This document shows positions 11,501 through 18,844 of a stretch of 64,000 nucleotides of DNA, piece after piece. This DNA comes from Closterium sp. Naga37s-1 (Eukaryota > Streptophyta > Zygnematophyceae > Desmidiales > Closteriaceae): the NCBI GenBank assembly GCA_947471745.1, contig CANJKZ010000064.1:1335501-1399500 (forward strand). Direction: 5' to 3'. Under the pieces are notes generated by a model that did no database searches, was not told the origin of the DNA, and saw nothing but the letters and a program-made list of their open reading frames with translations. The translations under genes and the position numbers were made by a program. The stretch's first letter is position 1, and each line of letters opens with the position of its first letter.

Positions 11501-11547
11501 ACAGGGCGGCCCTCAGCATCGAACACGAGAACCTGTGGGCTAGCCAT
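5536..11547 (-). CDS. intact gag-pol polyprotein of copia element B
   Basis: A 2003-residue frame from ATG 11547 to TGA 5536. It supplies all copia functions: gag coat, aspartic protease, integrase, RT and RNase H. Rough residues: gag N-domain 1-230; a glycine-rich tract about 265-340; LSPQEVREWY about 350; zinc knuckle C-x13-C-x3-H-x4-C about 366-390; protease FTLDSGAS about 499; HHRLGHPS about 643; integrase D, D and E about 712, 780 and 815 (DVWGP, HSDRGGEF, NGVAERR); a repeat-rich linker about 1010-1220 with two more LREWY-like motifs; RT YVDDLVF about 1678; RNase H GHSDASWADD, SSCEAEIYA and YVDNKA about 1842-1925. There is no internal stop or frameshift, and gag and pol are in one frame as usual for copia. 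Start chosen because MASPQVLVFDAEGR aligns with MATPSVLAFDAEGR of C and F. Confidence 0.96.
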   Translation of the reverse strand: MASPQVLVFDAEGRPVKFDTWLDDLHLYLQLTAKDDISLYDHALGLVTAPAATADSTARSQWQTRDAHARFAIRNSLPIDEREHFGQHKTAPALYTAVVARYSSPASAALGRLSLPYLFPDLASFHTVADLITHLRTSEARFRAAMPAEFLATHPPPLWLTLYHLVTRLPDTLRAVRDHFLARCPTELTIALLEKELLAAEASIVAVGASRGDPRTPFFEGCSPSPLLPSVASAAAVDLLGTEKVGAASASSGRRSGKGKGGKGSGGDGGGGGGGGGGGSGGGGSAGGASGSGGGGGGSGGGGGRSGGGGWGGGGRGGGRGWGGRGGGSGGGGRGGAGGGQGQQHTLSPQEVREWYSQHGGGGGLSCTYVIRTGDRTGQQCGRPHATQRCFSRLDDAWRVQFPQATELPRWLDLLKKGIDIYALDFDAVLSAMYVMSTSGEGAEYLCVPPDPGIRASASAAPGTPVSATPGAGEAAALGARVSPPLGTASTAALHTFTLDSGASRCFFRDRTALEPLARPVAVSLADPSGGPVIATSSTVLPCPAVPSGTLSGLHLPSFSTNLVAGCALQDGGVHQFTPAYERVTHCTCARTGRHLATFTRQPGSDLYTLTTESPQVTATASASASGQLSAPCSCRSLAHETVLWHHRLGHPSVQRLRAMHSRYLVSGLPRVLPPLPPSPAPTCLPCVEGRQRAAPHSSSFPPTTAPLQTLHMDVWGPARVRGQGQERYFLIVVDDYSRYTSVFPLRTKGEVPDVLIPWIRRARLQLSERFHSDFPVLRLHSDRGGEFSSDLLAAYCAEHGIEQSFTLPASPQQNGVAERRIGLVMEVARTSLIHAAAPHFLWSFAVRYAAHQLNLWPRVSLPETSPTLLWTGEVGDASRFRVWGSRAFVRDSSADKLSSRAVPCVFLGFVPDASGWQFYHATSRRVLPSQDVTFDESVPYYRLFPYRTAPLPPPPLFLSPGAAVADPLPPQGAAPSGVSQVDPVEPVEVAVDSRPAGGAEPGGAEPGGVEPGGVEPGGMEPGGVEPGGVEPGGVELEGAELGGVEPRGTELRSPESGGSASGGTRSGSPAPGGALSSEQLRAWYLEYCSLRRVTARAGRTTGTGASTSSPVRELPSRERIREWYERRCTLRSGVPRVTNPAAVGAAAGAEDPGVGAAAGAEDPGVGAAAGAEDPGVGAAAGAEDPGVGAAAGAEDPGVGAPAGAEDPGVGATAGAEDVGAGAAAGAADPGAGVPAGSGVAARSQPYFVPLLQQVLGQLPPPFPPPSLECPQPVQLQSALPSASSLLGPAPYTGPTGGLTERREPASRPASPESRPGSPVRTALSSRRVQRQRLPAVPGTHRMALRPSTAPQRVPLPSPPASSLPALPDPGSDSLRATSPAVTRLLATVVTDPSFESAAASALVAELVDFAARCRLDYAASLVAESESVCPPSVGGECALGTDVLEDRQEEFQCFAAALPHLVSMLVAPEGDPDAPDIPTPRSYAEAMAGPYSSQWQSAMDTEMASWKSTGTYVDEVPPPGANIVSGMWIFRVKRPPGSPPVFKARYVARGFSQREGVDFFQTFSPTPKMTTLRVLLHVAAQRDYELHSLDFSTTFLQGSLHEEIWLRCPPGFTGSFPPGTQWSLRRPVYGLRQAPREWHDTLRTTLAALGFAPSTADPSLFLRTDTSLPPFYVIVYVDDLVFATADTVALAHVKSELQKRHTCTDLGELTSYLGLRITRDRARRTITLTQSHMVQQVLQRFRFTYSSPQPTPLPTGHSLSALPSDESVEPSGPYPELVGCLMYLMTCTRPDLAYPLSILARYVAPGRHRKEHMDAAKRVLRYLCSTSGMGLVLGGRVPVVLTGHSDASWADDQATQRSSQGYSFSLGSGSVSWRSTRSSSVLSSSCEAEIYATAMAAQELRWLTYLLTDLGEQPRSPPVLYVDNKAAIALCEEHRLEHRTKHIALRYFLARELQQRGQLRLRYVASEANTADVFTKALQPCDHQRFCTLLGLVPTGPHLLTS
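7900..8125 (-). repeat. 33-bp tandem coding repeat in the element B linker
   Basis: About six copies of a 33-bp unit encode an 11-residue repeat close to VGAAAGAEDPG between integrase and RT. The near-identity of copies suggests recent expansion. Not seen in the other elements. Confidence 0.9.
8390..8570 (-). repeat. 15-bp coding repeats (GGVEP type) in the element B linker
   Basis: Tandem 15-bp units (plus-strand form near CCCAGGCTCCACACC) encode EPGGV-like pentapeptides, homologous in position to the GGAEP repeats of A, C, D and F. Confidence 0.85.
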
Positions 11548-11639
11548 AGGAACAGTAGAAATAGCAGCAGTCGCGGTAGGAGAAGCAGGTAGGACGAACC
11601 AGGTAGGGCAGGGCGGCGCGGCTCGGTTCAGGTCGGGTC

Positions 11640-12470
11640 GCGGCTCGGCTGGGTGGCGCGGCTCGGCTCGGGGCGCGCGGCTCGGCTCAGGTCACGGCGG
11701 GGACGGGCCGCCCGCTCTCCCTCTTGTGCTGCGGCGGGAACGGGCCGCCCGGGGCCTCTGGGTGGTGGGCATGGGTCGGCGAGGTAGGCACGGGGCCGGT
11801 TGGGGCCCTAGAGGGGCGAGCGCGGGGCCGATCGGGGCCTGAGCGGGGCTAGCGCGGGGCCAAACGGGGCCTTGACGGGGCTAGCAAGGGGCCGACGGGG
11901 CCTGAACGGGGCTAGCGCGGGGCCGACGGGGCCTGAAACGGGGCTGAAGGGGCCTGAAACGGGGCTAGCGCGGGCCCGATCGGGCCCTGAATGGGGCTAG
12001 CGCGGGGCCGACGGGGCCTGAGAGGGGCTAGCGCGGGGCCTACGGGGCCTGAGACGGGGCTAGCGCGGGCCGACGGGGCCTGAAACGGGGCTAGCGCGGG
12101 CCGACGGGGCCTGAGAGGGGCTAGCGCGGGGCCGACTGGGCCTGAAACGGGGCCGAAGGGGCCTGAAACGGGGCTAGCGCGGGCCCGATCGGGGCCTCAA
12201 TGGGGCTAGCGCGGGGCCGACGGGGCCTGAGAGGGGCTAGCGCGGGGCCTACGGGGCCTGAGACGGGGCTAGCGCGGGCCGACGGGGCCTGAAACGGGGC
12301 TAGCGCGGGCCGACGGGGCCTGAGAGGGGCTAGCGCGGGGCCGACTGGGCCTGAAACGGGGCCGACGGGGCCTGAAGAGGGGCTAGCGTGGGGCCTGAAC
12401 GGGGCCTTAAAGGGGCCGACGGGGCCTGAACGGGGCTAGCGCGGGGCCGTCAAGAGGGGCCTCTAGGGGC
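11640..12470 (-). repeat. GC-rich repeated leader of element B
   Basis: Many imperfect copies of a short unit built from GGGGCTAGCGCGGGGCC and GACGGGGCCTGAAACG lie between the primer-binding site and gag. One block of roughly 190 bp is itself duplicated (about 11990-12160 and 12190-12360). No coding sequence is supported. Confidence 0.85.
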
Positions 12471-12549
12471 GTGACACGTCGAGGCGCCCTAGGGCACGGG
12501 TAGGTAGGTAGGTAGGTAGTTACGTAGTGGTGGGCCCTTAGAAAATTTC

Positions 12550-12577
12550 GGTCCTAGGAAGGACCTGCTCTATACCA
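12550..12577 (-). other. primer-binding site and adjacent hairpin of element B
   Basis: Element sense: TGGTATAGAGCAGG (12564-12577) directly after the LTR, then a stem GGTCC-(6 nt)-GGACC (12550-12565), then GGGCCCACC. The same stem with different sequence sits here in A, C, F, G and H. Confidence 0.7.
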
Positions 12578-12709
12578 TGTTGGAATCACTGAACAGGAAT
12601 GAATGAACTAGCAATGAAAAGAGTACAAGTACCTAACCCTAGAATTGTGTACCCCCTATAGGCTAACCCACTGTAGCCTAAACTAACACAACATATATAA
12701 TGTTTGACA
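12578..12709 (-). repeat. 5' LTR of element B (132 bp)
   Basis: Identical to 5238-5369, followed by target copy AGACG at 12710-12714. Confidence 0.95.
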
Positions 12710-12714
12710 AGACG

Positions 12715-14600
12715 CAGGGACAGGAGGAGACTCAGTGGTCAGGGTGTAGAGACTCGACCCCGGCCGACGCGAAAACGTGGCCAGGTGACGGCCTGTGCGG
12801 GCGTCCGAGCAGTGGGTCACCCGCTGACTCGCAGGAGTAAACTGGTGAACCCCCGCATCCTGCAGGTCAGCACCACTCACCAAGTTCGTCGAGAACGAGG
12901 GGAGGTACAGACCAGACAAGGTGCCCGAGGGGGCAGCCGGACACGGGAGGACAGTGGAGAAGTGAGAGAGGACAGGACCCCCAGAGGGGTCAGCCAGGGA
13001 GACTGCAACCGGCCGGCCAAGCGGCGTGAGTGTGGTGCGGTCTCGAAAGAAGGAGCGAGAAGCCCCTGAGTCAAGGGTGAAGGTGAGGGAGGCCGAAGCC
13101 GACGCAGTACCTGAGAGCGCAGCCTCACCAGTACCTGAGAGTGCAGACGCACTGGCACCTAGAGCAGCAGCCGCAGAAGTACCTAGCGCAGCAGTACCAA
13201 TGCCCGGGTCGGGCGGGAAACACCGGTAACAGTCACCCTCCTCACTAATAGTCACAGCATACATGGCAGCAAGGATAGCATCAAAGTCAAGATCAAAGAT
13301 AGCTACGCCAGCCCTAGACAGCTCTCCCCAACGGGGAATCTCACTAGCCTCGGGGAACTGCTGACGCCAAGCGTCCGTCAGGCGGCCAAAGCAGCGCTGG
13401 GTGGGGTGGGCACCCCCACACTGCTCACCCGCGCGGTCGCCGGAACGAAGGACGTAGGTGCACGGACCAAAACCCCCACCCCGCTGACGCTGCGTGTACC
13501 ACTCACGGAGCTGCTGGGGCGGGGGGATGTCCCGCGAACGCTGCTGCTGCTGCTGCTGCTGACGCTGGCCACCACCAGAGCCGCTACGCTGCGGGGCACC
13601 ACCCCGACCAGCTCCACCCCCTCCGCCACCGCCGCCTCCACCTCCACCACCACCGCTGCCTCCGCTCCCACCGCTGCCGCCACCACCGCCTCCTCCTCCG
13701 CTGCTGCCACCGCCACCACCGCCCCCGCCACCACTCCCACCGCCACCCCCACTCCCTCCGCCGCCTCCACCGCCACCTCCACCGCCCCCGCCAGTTCCAC
13801 CCGCGCCCTTGCCCCCCTTGCCCCTGCCAGGGCGGCGTCTCCCGCTAGGGGCAGACGCCGCGCAGACCGACTCAAGACCAAGCAGGTCGGCAGCAGCAGC
13901 AGAGGCAACAGAGGGCAGCAGGGGGGAAGGAGAACACCCCTCAAAGATGGGGGTGCGAGGGTCACCACGAGAGGCTCCTACAGCGACGATGCTCTTCTCC
14001 GCCGCCAGGAGGGACTTCTCGAGGAGGTCGACAGTGAGAGTGGTGGGACAGACTGAGAGGAAGTGGTCCCTGACTACGCGAAGGGAGTCAGGGAGGCGTG
14101 TGACTATGTAATAGAGAGTGATGTACATGGGGGGGGGGGGTCTTGGCGCAGAACTCAGCAGGAAGGGCGGCGCGGTAGCGAGTGTCACTAGTGCGGAGGT
14201 GCGTAATGAGGTCAGCGACAGTGGGAAAGGCAGCAAGGTCAGGAAAGAGGTACGGTAGCATGAGGCGGCTCAGGGCAGCAGTGGCAGGGGAAGAGTAGCG
14301 CGCAACTACAGCGTCGTACAAGGTCTGAGCACTCTTGTACTGACTAAAGTGCGCGCGCTCAGTGGTAGGCAGGTGGCGACGCACAGCAAGACGTGCAGCA
14401 GCATCGCGGGTGGCCCACTGAGAGCGAACAGTGGGGTCAGCATCAGCAGTAGGGGCAGGAGAGGCGCCAGAGGTGAGGTCAAAGAGGGAAAGACCGTCCG
14501 CCCTATCGCACTGTAAGAACAGCTGCAGGTCGTCGACCCAGACCTCAAAGTCAATGGCTCGACCCTCAGCGTCAAAAGCGAGGACACTAGGGGTAGCCAT
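12715..14600 (-). pseudogene. element A gag and protease part, frameshifted
   Basis: Gag starts at ATG 14600 (MATPSVLAFDAEGR). The frame shifts by one base at a run of 12 G (about 14129-14140) where intact C has 10 C in the sense strand (Lys-Asn-Pro-Pro-Pro). It then continues in the pol frame through a Gly-rich tract, LREWY, the zinc knuckle CTYVLRSGDRAGEQC-x3-H-x4-C and protease LDSGAS to the B insertion. Slippage in the homopolymer, either biological or from sequencing, is the likely cause. Confidence 0.88.
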
Positions 14601-14659
14601 GACGACGACAGTGTAGTAGTGCAAGCAGTAGGGGGGGGGCACGCAGTAACAGTGGTGCT

Positions 14660-15600
14660 GTGCTCACCAGGCAGGGCAGGTCGGGCGGCTCGGCAGTAGG
14701 GCGGCCCGGCGGCTGGGCGGCTCGGCGGCTCGGCTGCTGGGCGGCTCGGCTCCCAGGCGGCTCGGCGGCAGGGCGGCTCGGCGGCAGGGCGGCTCGGCGG
14801 CTCGGCTCCCGGGCGGCTCGGCGGCAGGGCGGCTCGGCGGCAGGGCAGCTCGGCTCCCGGGCGGCTCGGCTGCTGGGCGGCTCGGCGGCAGGGCGGCTCG
14901 GCGGTCGTAGGCGGCGGGGCCGGTGAGGATAGGCGGCGGGGCCGGTGAGGATAGGCGGCGGGGCCGGTACCGTAGGCGGCGGGGCCACGAAGTGGGGCGG
15001 CGGGGCCGCGTAGGTGAGGGCGGCGGGGCCGCGAAGTGAGGGCGGCGGGGCCGCGACGTGAGGGCGGCGGGGCCGCGAAGGTGAGGGCGGCGGGGCCGCG
15101 TAGGCAAGGGCGGCGAGGCCGCGACGTGAGGGCGGCGGGGCCGCGACGTGAGGGCGGCGGGGCCGCGTAGGTGAGGGCGGCGGGGCCGCGTAGGCAAGGG
15201 CGGTGGGGCCGCGACGTGAGGGCGGCGGGGCCGCGACGTGAGGGCGGCGGGGCCGCGTAGGCAAGGGCGGCGAGGCCGCGACGTGAGGGCGGCGGGGCCG
15301 CGACGTGAGGGCGGCGGGGCCGCGTAGGTGAGGGCGGCGGGGCCGCGTAGGCAAGGGCGGTGGGGCCGCGACGTGAGGGCGGCGGGGCCGCGTAGGTGAG
15401 GGCGGCGGGGCCGCGTAGGCAAGGGCGGTGGGGCCGCGACGTGAGGGCGGCGGGGCCGCGACGTGAGGGCGGCGGGGCCGCGACTTAAGGGCGGCGGGGC
15501 CGCGTAGGTGAGGGCGGCGGGGCCGCGACGTGAGGGCGGCTGGGCCGCGACGTAAGGGCGGCGGGCTCGCGTAGGTAAGGGCGGCGCAACGGGCCGCTAG
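14660..15600 (-). repeat. GC-rich repeated leader of element A
   Basis: Two repeat types. Near gag (14690-14910) are units of GGCGGCTCGGCTCCCG type; farther out (14920-15600) are about 22-bp units near GGCGGGGCCGCGACGTGAG. The region is stop-free over long stretches on the element strand because of its composition. It matches 17940-18770 of element C. Confidence 0.85.
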
Positions 15601-15674
15601 GGGCGACACGGAGGGTCGCTAAAAAAAAAAAGGAAAGCGCGCCTCGGGGCGAGCTTCGGTGGGCCCTAGAAACA

Positions 15675-15704
15675 GTCCCTAGGAGGGGACCTGCTCTGAT
15701 TCCA
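15675..15704 (-). other. primer-binding site and adjacent hairpin of element A
   Basis: Element sense TGGAATCAGAGCAG (15691-15704), then stem GTCCC-(6 nt)-GGGAC (15675-15690), then GGGCCCACC. Confidence 0.7.
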
Positions 15705-15840
15705 TGTGAAAAGGAGAACGGGGAAATGGATGAACTATGAATGAAGTGAGTACATATAGGAAACCCTAATTGGGTTGTACCCCCTATGGGATACCCCACT
15801 ATAGCCTACACAACAGCATAAGCTATATAATGTTCTGACA
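15705..15840 (-). repeat. 5' LTR of element A (136 bp)
   Basis: Identical to 866-1001. The target copy GGTGG follows at 15841-15845. Confidence 0.95.
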
Positions 15841-15845
15841 GGTGG

Positions 15846-16738
15846 CGATCAGCATTGCATTCGATCGCTCAACTGCTGCTCACCACGTGCCCTCGTTCCG
15901 AACTTACTTTTGATCCGAACTGTCAGTGCTGCTGAAAAACGTGAGCAACCGCGAAATCTCGGTGATCTACCCACCTGCGCTAAAAAACGATTCGCGAGCA
16001 TATGACGCTCGCTCTACTGAGCACGCTAATTAACCCGCTAATGAACACGCTAATTAACACGCTAACAAACACGCTGCACGAGCAAGGACCAATCTCGCTC
16101 CTCGAACAGCGGCAGCGCGAGCAGCTGCTCTCTCGAACTCATGAGCAACTGCCATTTCGAACGGCAGCCAATCAGAACCTCCAAAACAGCTCGCTCAAAA
16201 CCAAAAGTCAGACTCGCTCCTTGAACACCACCAACCACTCCCATTGGTCAAGACCAGCCTATACTTCACCTCGGTTATACCAGACTCGCCGCTCCATTCA
16301 GCTGCAGTTACAGAACCTGAATCATAACCTTAAATCGGAAGATTGAATTACAGAAAAGGTATTTCTGTAATCAACAAAAATTGTGAAGAAATGAAATGGC
16401 CGAGCAAACGATCATTGCATTTCCATTTCGCTAGTATACATATTCATTGAGGGAATCAATGAATATATCGTACCCTAAGGTGAAAAAAAAAAATGCGTCA
16501 CGACTCACAAATTCAAAGTCTATACTACCGCTTCCCCAGCCTAGCATGGGGGGGAAGTCAATAGTATACACGTTGAATTAGCAAGCTATGACATGAAACA
16601 ATGCAATCTGCAAATTTCAAAGAAAGCTCTACACCGATCATTCCAGCTCAAAATGCTTCACTTTGATAGTGATACACCACTGAACCTTTTGTGACAATGA
16701 TCAGCGAGAACCCCCTTTGAAGCAAGCAGACTGCATTA
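15846..16738. other. non-coding spacer with short repeats and a hairpin
   Basis: AT-richer than the elements. It holds short imperfect repeats of CGCTAATTAACACGCTAA (16019-16075) and a perfect 10-bp inverted repeat with a 5-nt loop (16441-16465, TATTCATTGA / TCAATGAATA). A 114-codon open frame at 16002-16346 includes the short repeats and has no recognisable domain; I do not call it a gene. Confidence 0.6.
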
Positions 16739-17259
16739 CCGTCATACCCCGGATATACCCCCAGGTGGGGGTGTAATAAAACCTGGAAAAATGCTGGGTG
16801 GGCTTATAATGAGGCATTTTTTATAACCCCATGGAGGAAATTAATGACACTTAGAGAAATATGAATTTAAAACATAGAAATGTAGAGCTCATCCTTACGG
16901 TTTCAATCGAGACTACCACAAAAATGTTCGCTTCGAAATTCACTGAGAATGTGCCACCCTGGCAAAAATCTCTGCAATCGCGTGCTGAAACGTTGCAAAC
17001 ACGTGCGCGCCTGTGGCAATTTCGCCAGGTGGGCCAGGGAAGATTTTGCCAGGCACGCCAGCGACGGTTGTTCCTGGCGCGTTAGTGGCGAACTCACTAG
17101 AAAAACACAAATTGGAGTGAAAAATCATTGGGTGCGCTTATACGAAGATGACACAAATTTAGGGTGGGCTTATAATCGACAACCGGCTATAAGCCCAGTG
17201 GTACGATTATAAGCCCATGGGTGTATCATAGGCCTGGGGGTATATCCGGGGTATGACGG
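16739..17259. mobile_element. 521-bp non-autonomous TIR DNA element, TA target
   Basis: Perfect 27-bp terminal inverted repeats (16739-16765 and 17233-17259), starting CCGTCATACCCCGG, flanked by TA on both sides (16737-16738 and 17260-17261). Subterminal GGGCTTATAAT motifs recur near both ends. It contains no transposase. TA duplication suggests the Tc1/mariner-pogo superfamily (inference). Confidence 0.85.
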
Positions 17260-17261
17260 TA

Positions 17262-17699
17262 CTAATGCAATGAAAAGCAGCATGTGACAAACATTAATAA
17301 AGCAAATATTGCAAACAATTAAACAAACACTATGCACATAAATAAAATCCCAATCCCAATGTACTAAGTTGTACGAGACGCTCCCCCCTATGGATTACGA
17401 TATGTTATCAGAAAACGTGACAAACACAGAGGCAACACACACAGAGAAATTACAAGAAAAATTTTTATTGAAAAATGAAAAGAAAGATGTGGATTTTTGA
17501 ACATTTTTTCAATTAACGGATTGCATGGTTGCAATCGAGAAACGTACAAATAAACGTAGGGGAAAGAGGAAGGTTAGTAGGAACGAAGAAAAAAATACTG
17601 AAAATTTTAATAAAAGAAAAGAAGGAAGGAAACAGAATGGAAGAGGAAAACAGTAGGGAAAAGAACAGGCGAAAGGAAAACGAGGGGATGAAGGAACGG
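17262..17699. other. non-coding spacer becoming purine-rich
   Basis: No gene supported. From about 17540 the plus strand is strongly A/G-biased up to the element C target, and the bias resumes at 25021 on the other side of C. Confidence 0.6.
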
Positions 17700-17704
17700 A
17701 AGCG

Positions 17705-17838
17705 TGTCAGAACATTATATAGCTCATGCTGTTGTGTAGGCTATAGTGGGGTATCCCATAGGGGGTACAACCCAATTAGGGTTTCCTATATGTACTCACT
17801 TCATTCATAGTTCATTCATTCGCGTTCTCCTCTCCACA
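17705..17838 (+). repeat. 5' LTR of element C (134 bp)
   Basis: Begins TGTCAGAACATTATATAGC, which contains a TATA-like motif, and ends CTCTCCACA. One difference (C/T at about position 21) from the 3' copy. Confidence 0.95.
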
Positions 17839-17868
17839 TGGAATCAGAGCAGGTCCCCTCCTAGGGAC
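17839..17868 (+). other. primer-binding site and adjacent hairpin of element C
   Basis: TGGAATCAGAGCAGG starts immediately after the LTR. The stem GTCCC (17853-17857) / GGGAC (17864-17868) with loop CTCCTA follows, then GGGCCCACC. Confidence 0.7.
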
Positions 17869-17939
17869 TGTTTCTAGGGCCCACCGAAGCGCGCCCCGAG
17901 GCGCGCTTTCCTTTTTTTAGCGACCCTCCGTGTCGCCCC

Positions 17940-18770
17940 TAGCGGCCCGTTGCGCCGCCCTTACGTCGCGGCCCAGCCGCCCTCACGTCGCGGCCCCGCC
18001 GCCCTCACCTACGCGGCCCCGCCGCCCTTAAGTCGCGGCCCCGCCGCCCTCACGTCGCGGCCCCGCCGCCCTCACGTCGCGGCCCCGTCGCCCTTGCCTA
18101 CGCGGCCCCGCCGCCCTCACGTCGCGACCCCGCCGCCCTCACGTCGCGGCCCCGCCGCCCTCACCTACGCGGCCCCGCCGCCCTTAAGTCGCGGCCCCGC
18201 CGCCCTCACGTCGCGGCCCCGCCGCCCTCACGTCGCGGCCCCACCGCCCTTGCCTACGCGGCCCCGCCGCCCTCACCTACGCGGCCCCGCCGCCCTCACG
18301 TCGCGGCCCCGCCGCCCTCACGTTGCGGCCTCGCCGCCCTTGCCTACGCGGCCCCGCCGCCCTCACCTTCGCGGCCCCGCCGCCCTCACGTCGCGGCCCC
18401 GCCGCCCTCACTTCGCGGCCCCGCCGCCCTCACCTACGCGGCCCCGCCGCCCCACTTCGCGGCCCCGCCGCCCCCTTCGCGGCCCCGCCGCCTACGGTAC
18501 CGGCCCCGCCGCCTATCCTCACCGGCCCCGCCGCCTACGACCGCCGAGCCGCCCTGCCGCCGAGCCGCCCTGCCGCCCAGCAGCCGAGCCGCCGAGCCGC
18601 CCTGCCGCCGAGCCGCCCGGGAGCCGAGCCGCCGAGCCGCCCTGCCGCCGAGCCGCCCTGCCGCCGAGCCGCCCTGCCGCCGAGCCGCCCGGGAGCCGAG
18701 CCGCCCAGCAGCCGAGCCGCCGAGCCGCCCAGCCGCCGGGCCGCCCTACTGCCGAGCCGCCCGACCTGCC
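17940..18770 (+). repeat. GC-rich repeated leader of element C
   Basis: About 22-bp units near CCGCCCTCACGTCGCGGCC to about 18480, then units of GAGCCGCCCTGCCGCC type. A stop-free frame rich in Arg, Pro and Ala (17950-18858) overlaps the gag start by 14 nt. It is composition-driven and is not called as a gene. Confidence 0.85.
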
Positions 18771-18844
18771 CTGCCTGGTGAGCACAGCACCACTGTTACT
18801 GCGTGCCCTTCCCCTACTGCTTGCACTACTACACTGTCGTCGTC

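Larger units (their letters stand above)
5238..12709 (-). mobile_element. copia LTR retrotransposon B, complete, nested in A
   Basis: Two identical 132-bp LTRs (5238-5369 and 12578-12709) and a perfect AGACG duplication (5233-5237 and 12710-12714). The 7472-bp element has a primer-binding site, a GC-rich leader, one uninterrupted 2003-codon polyprotein frame, conserved 3' hairpins and a polypurine tract. Removing it with one target copy restores the reading frame of A. Identical LTRs and an intact frame mark it as very young and probably autonomous. Confidence 0.97.
866..15840 (-). mobile_element. copia LTR retrotransposon A, full length, interrupted by element B
   Basis: Bounded by two identical 136-bp LTRs (866-1001 and 15705-15840) and by a perfect 5-bp duplication, GGTGG. 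Removing B and its 5-bp duplication leaves an element of about 7.5 kb with the order leader, gag, protease, integrase, RT, RNase H. It is the same subfamily as element C (near-identical protein and leader). Its coding frame carries one nonsense codon (3709-3711), a one-base homopolymer frameshift in gag (about 14128-14140) and the B insertion, so this copy cannot encode its own proteins. Confidence 0.95.

Noticed and set aside
14088..14236. Programmed frameshift between gag and pol in A
   Set aside because: B, C and F have gag and pol in one continuous frame, so the A shift is a homopolymer error or mutation.
14587..15609. 340-codon Arg/Pro/Ala frame in the element A leader (also 17950-18858 in C and 37026-37994 in D)
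   Set aside because: Low-complexity GC repeats without stops in several frames; no domain. Kept only as a leader observation.
16002..16346. 114-codon open frame with Leu/Asn/Thr repeats
   Set aside because: Encoded by short tandem DNA repeats, no domain and no conserved neighbour.
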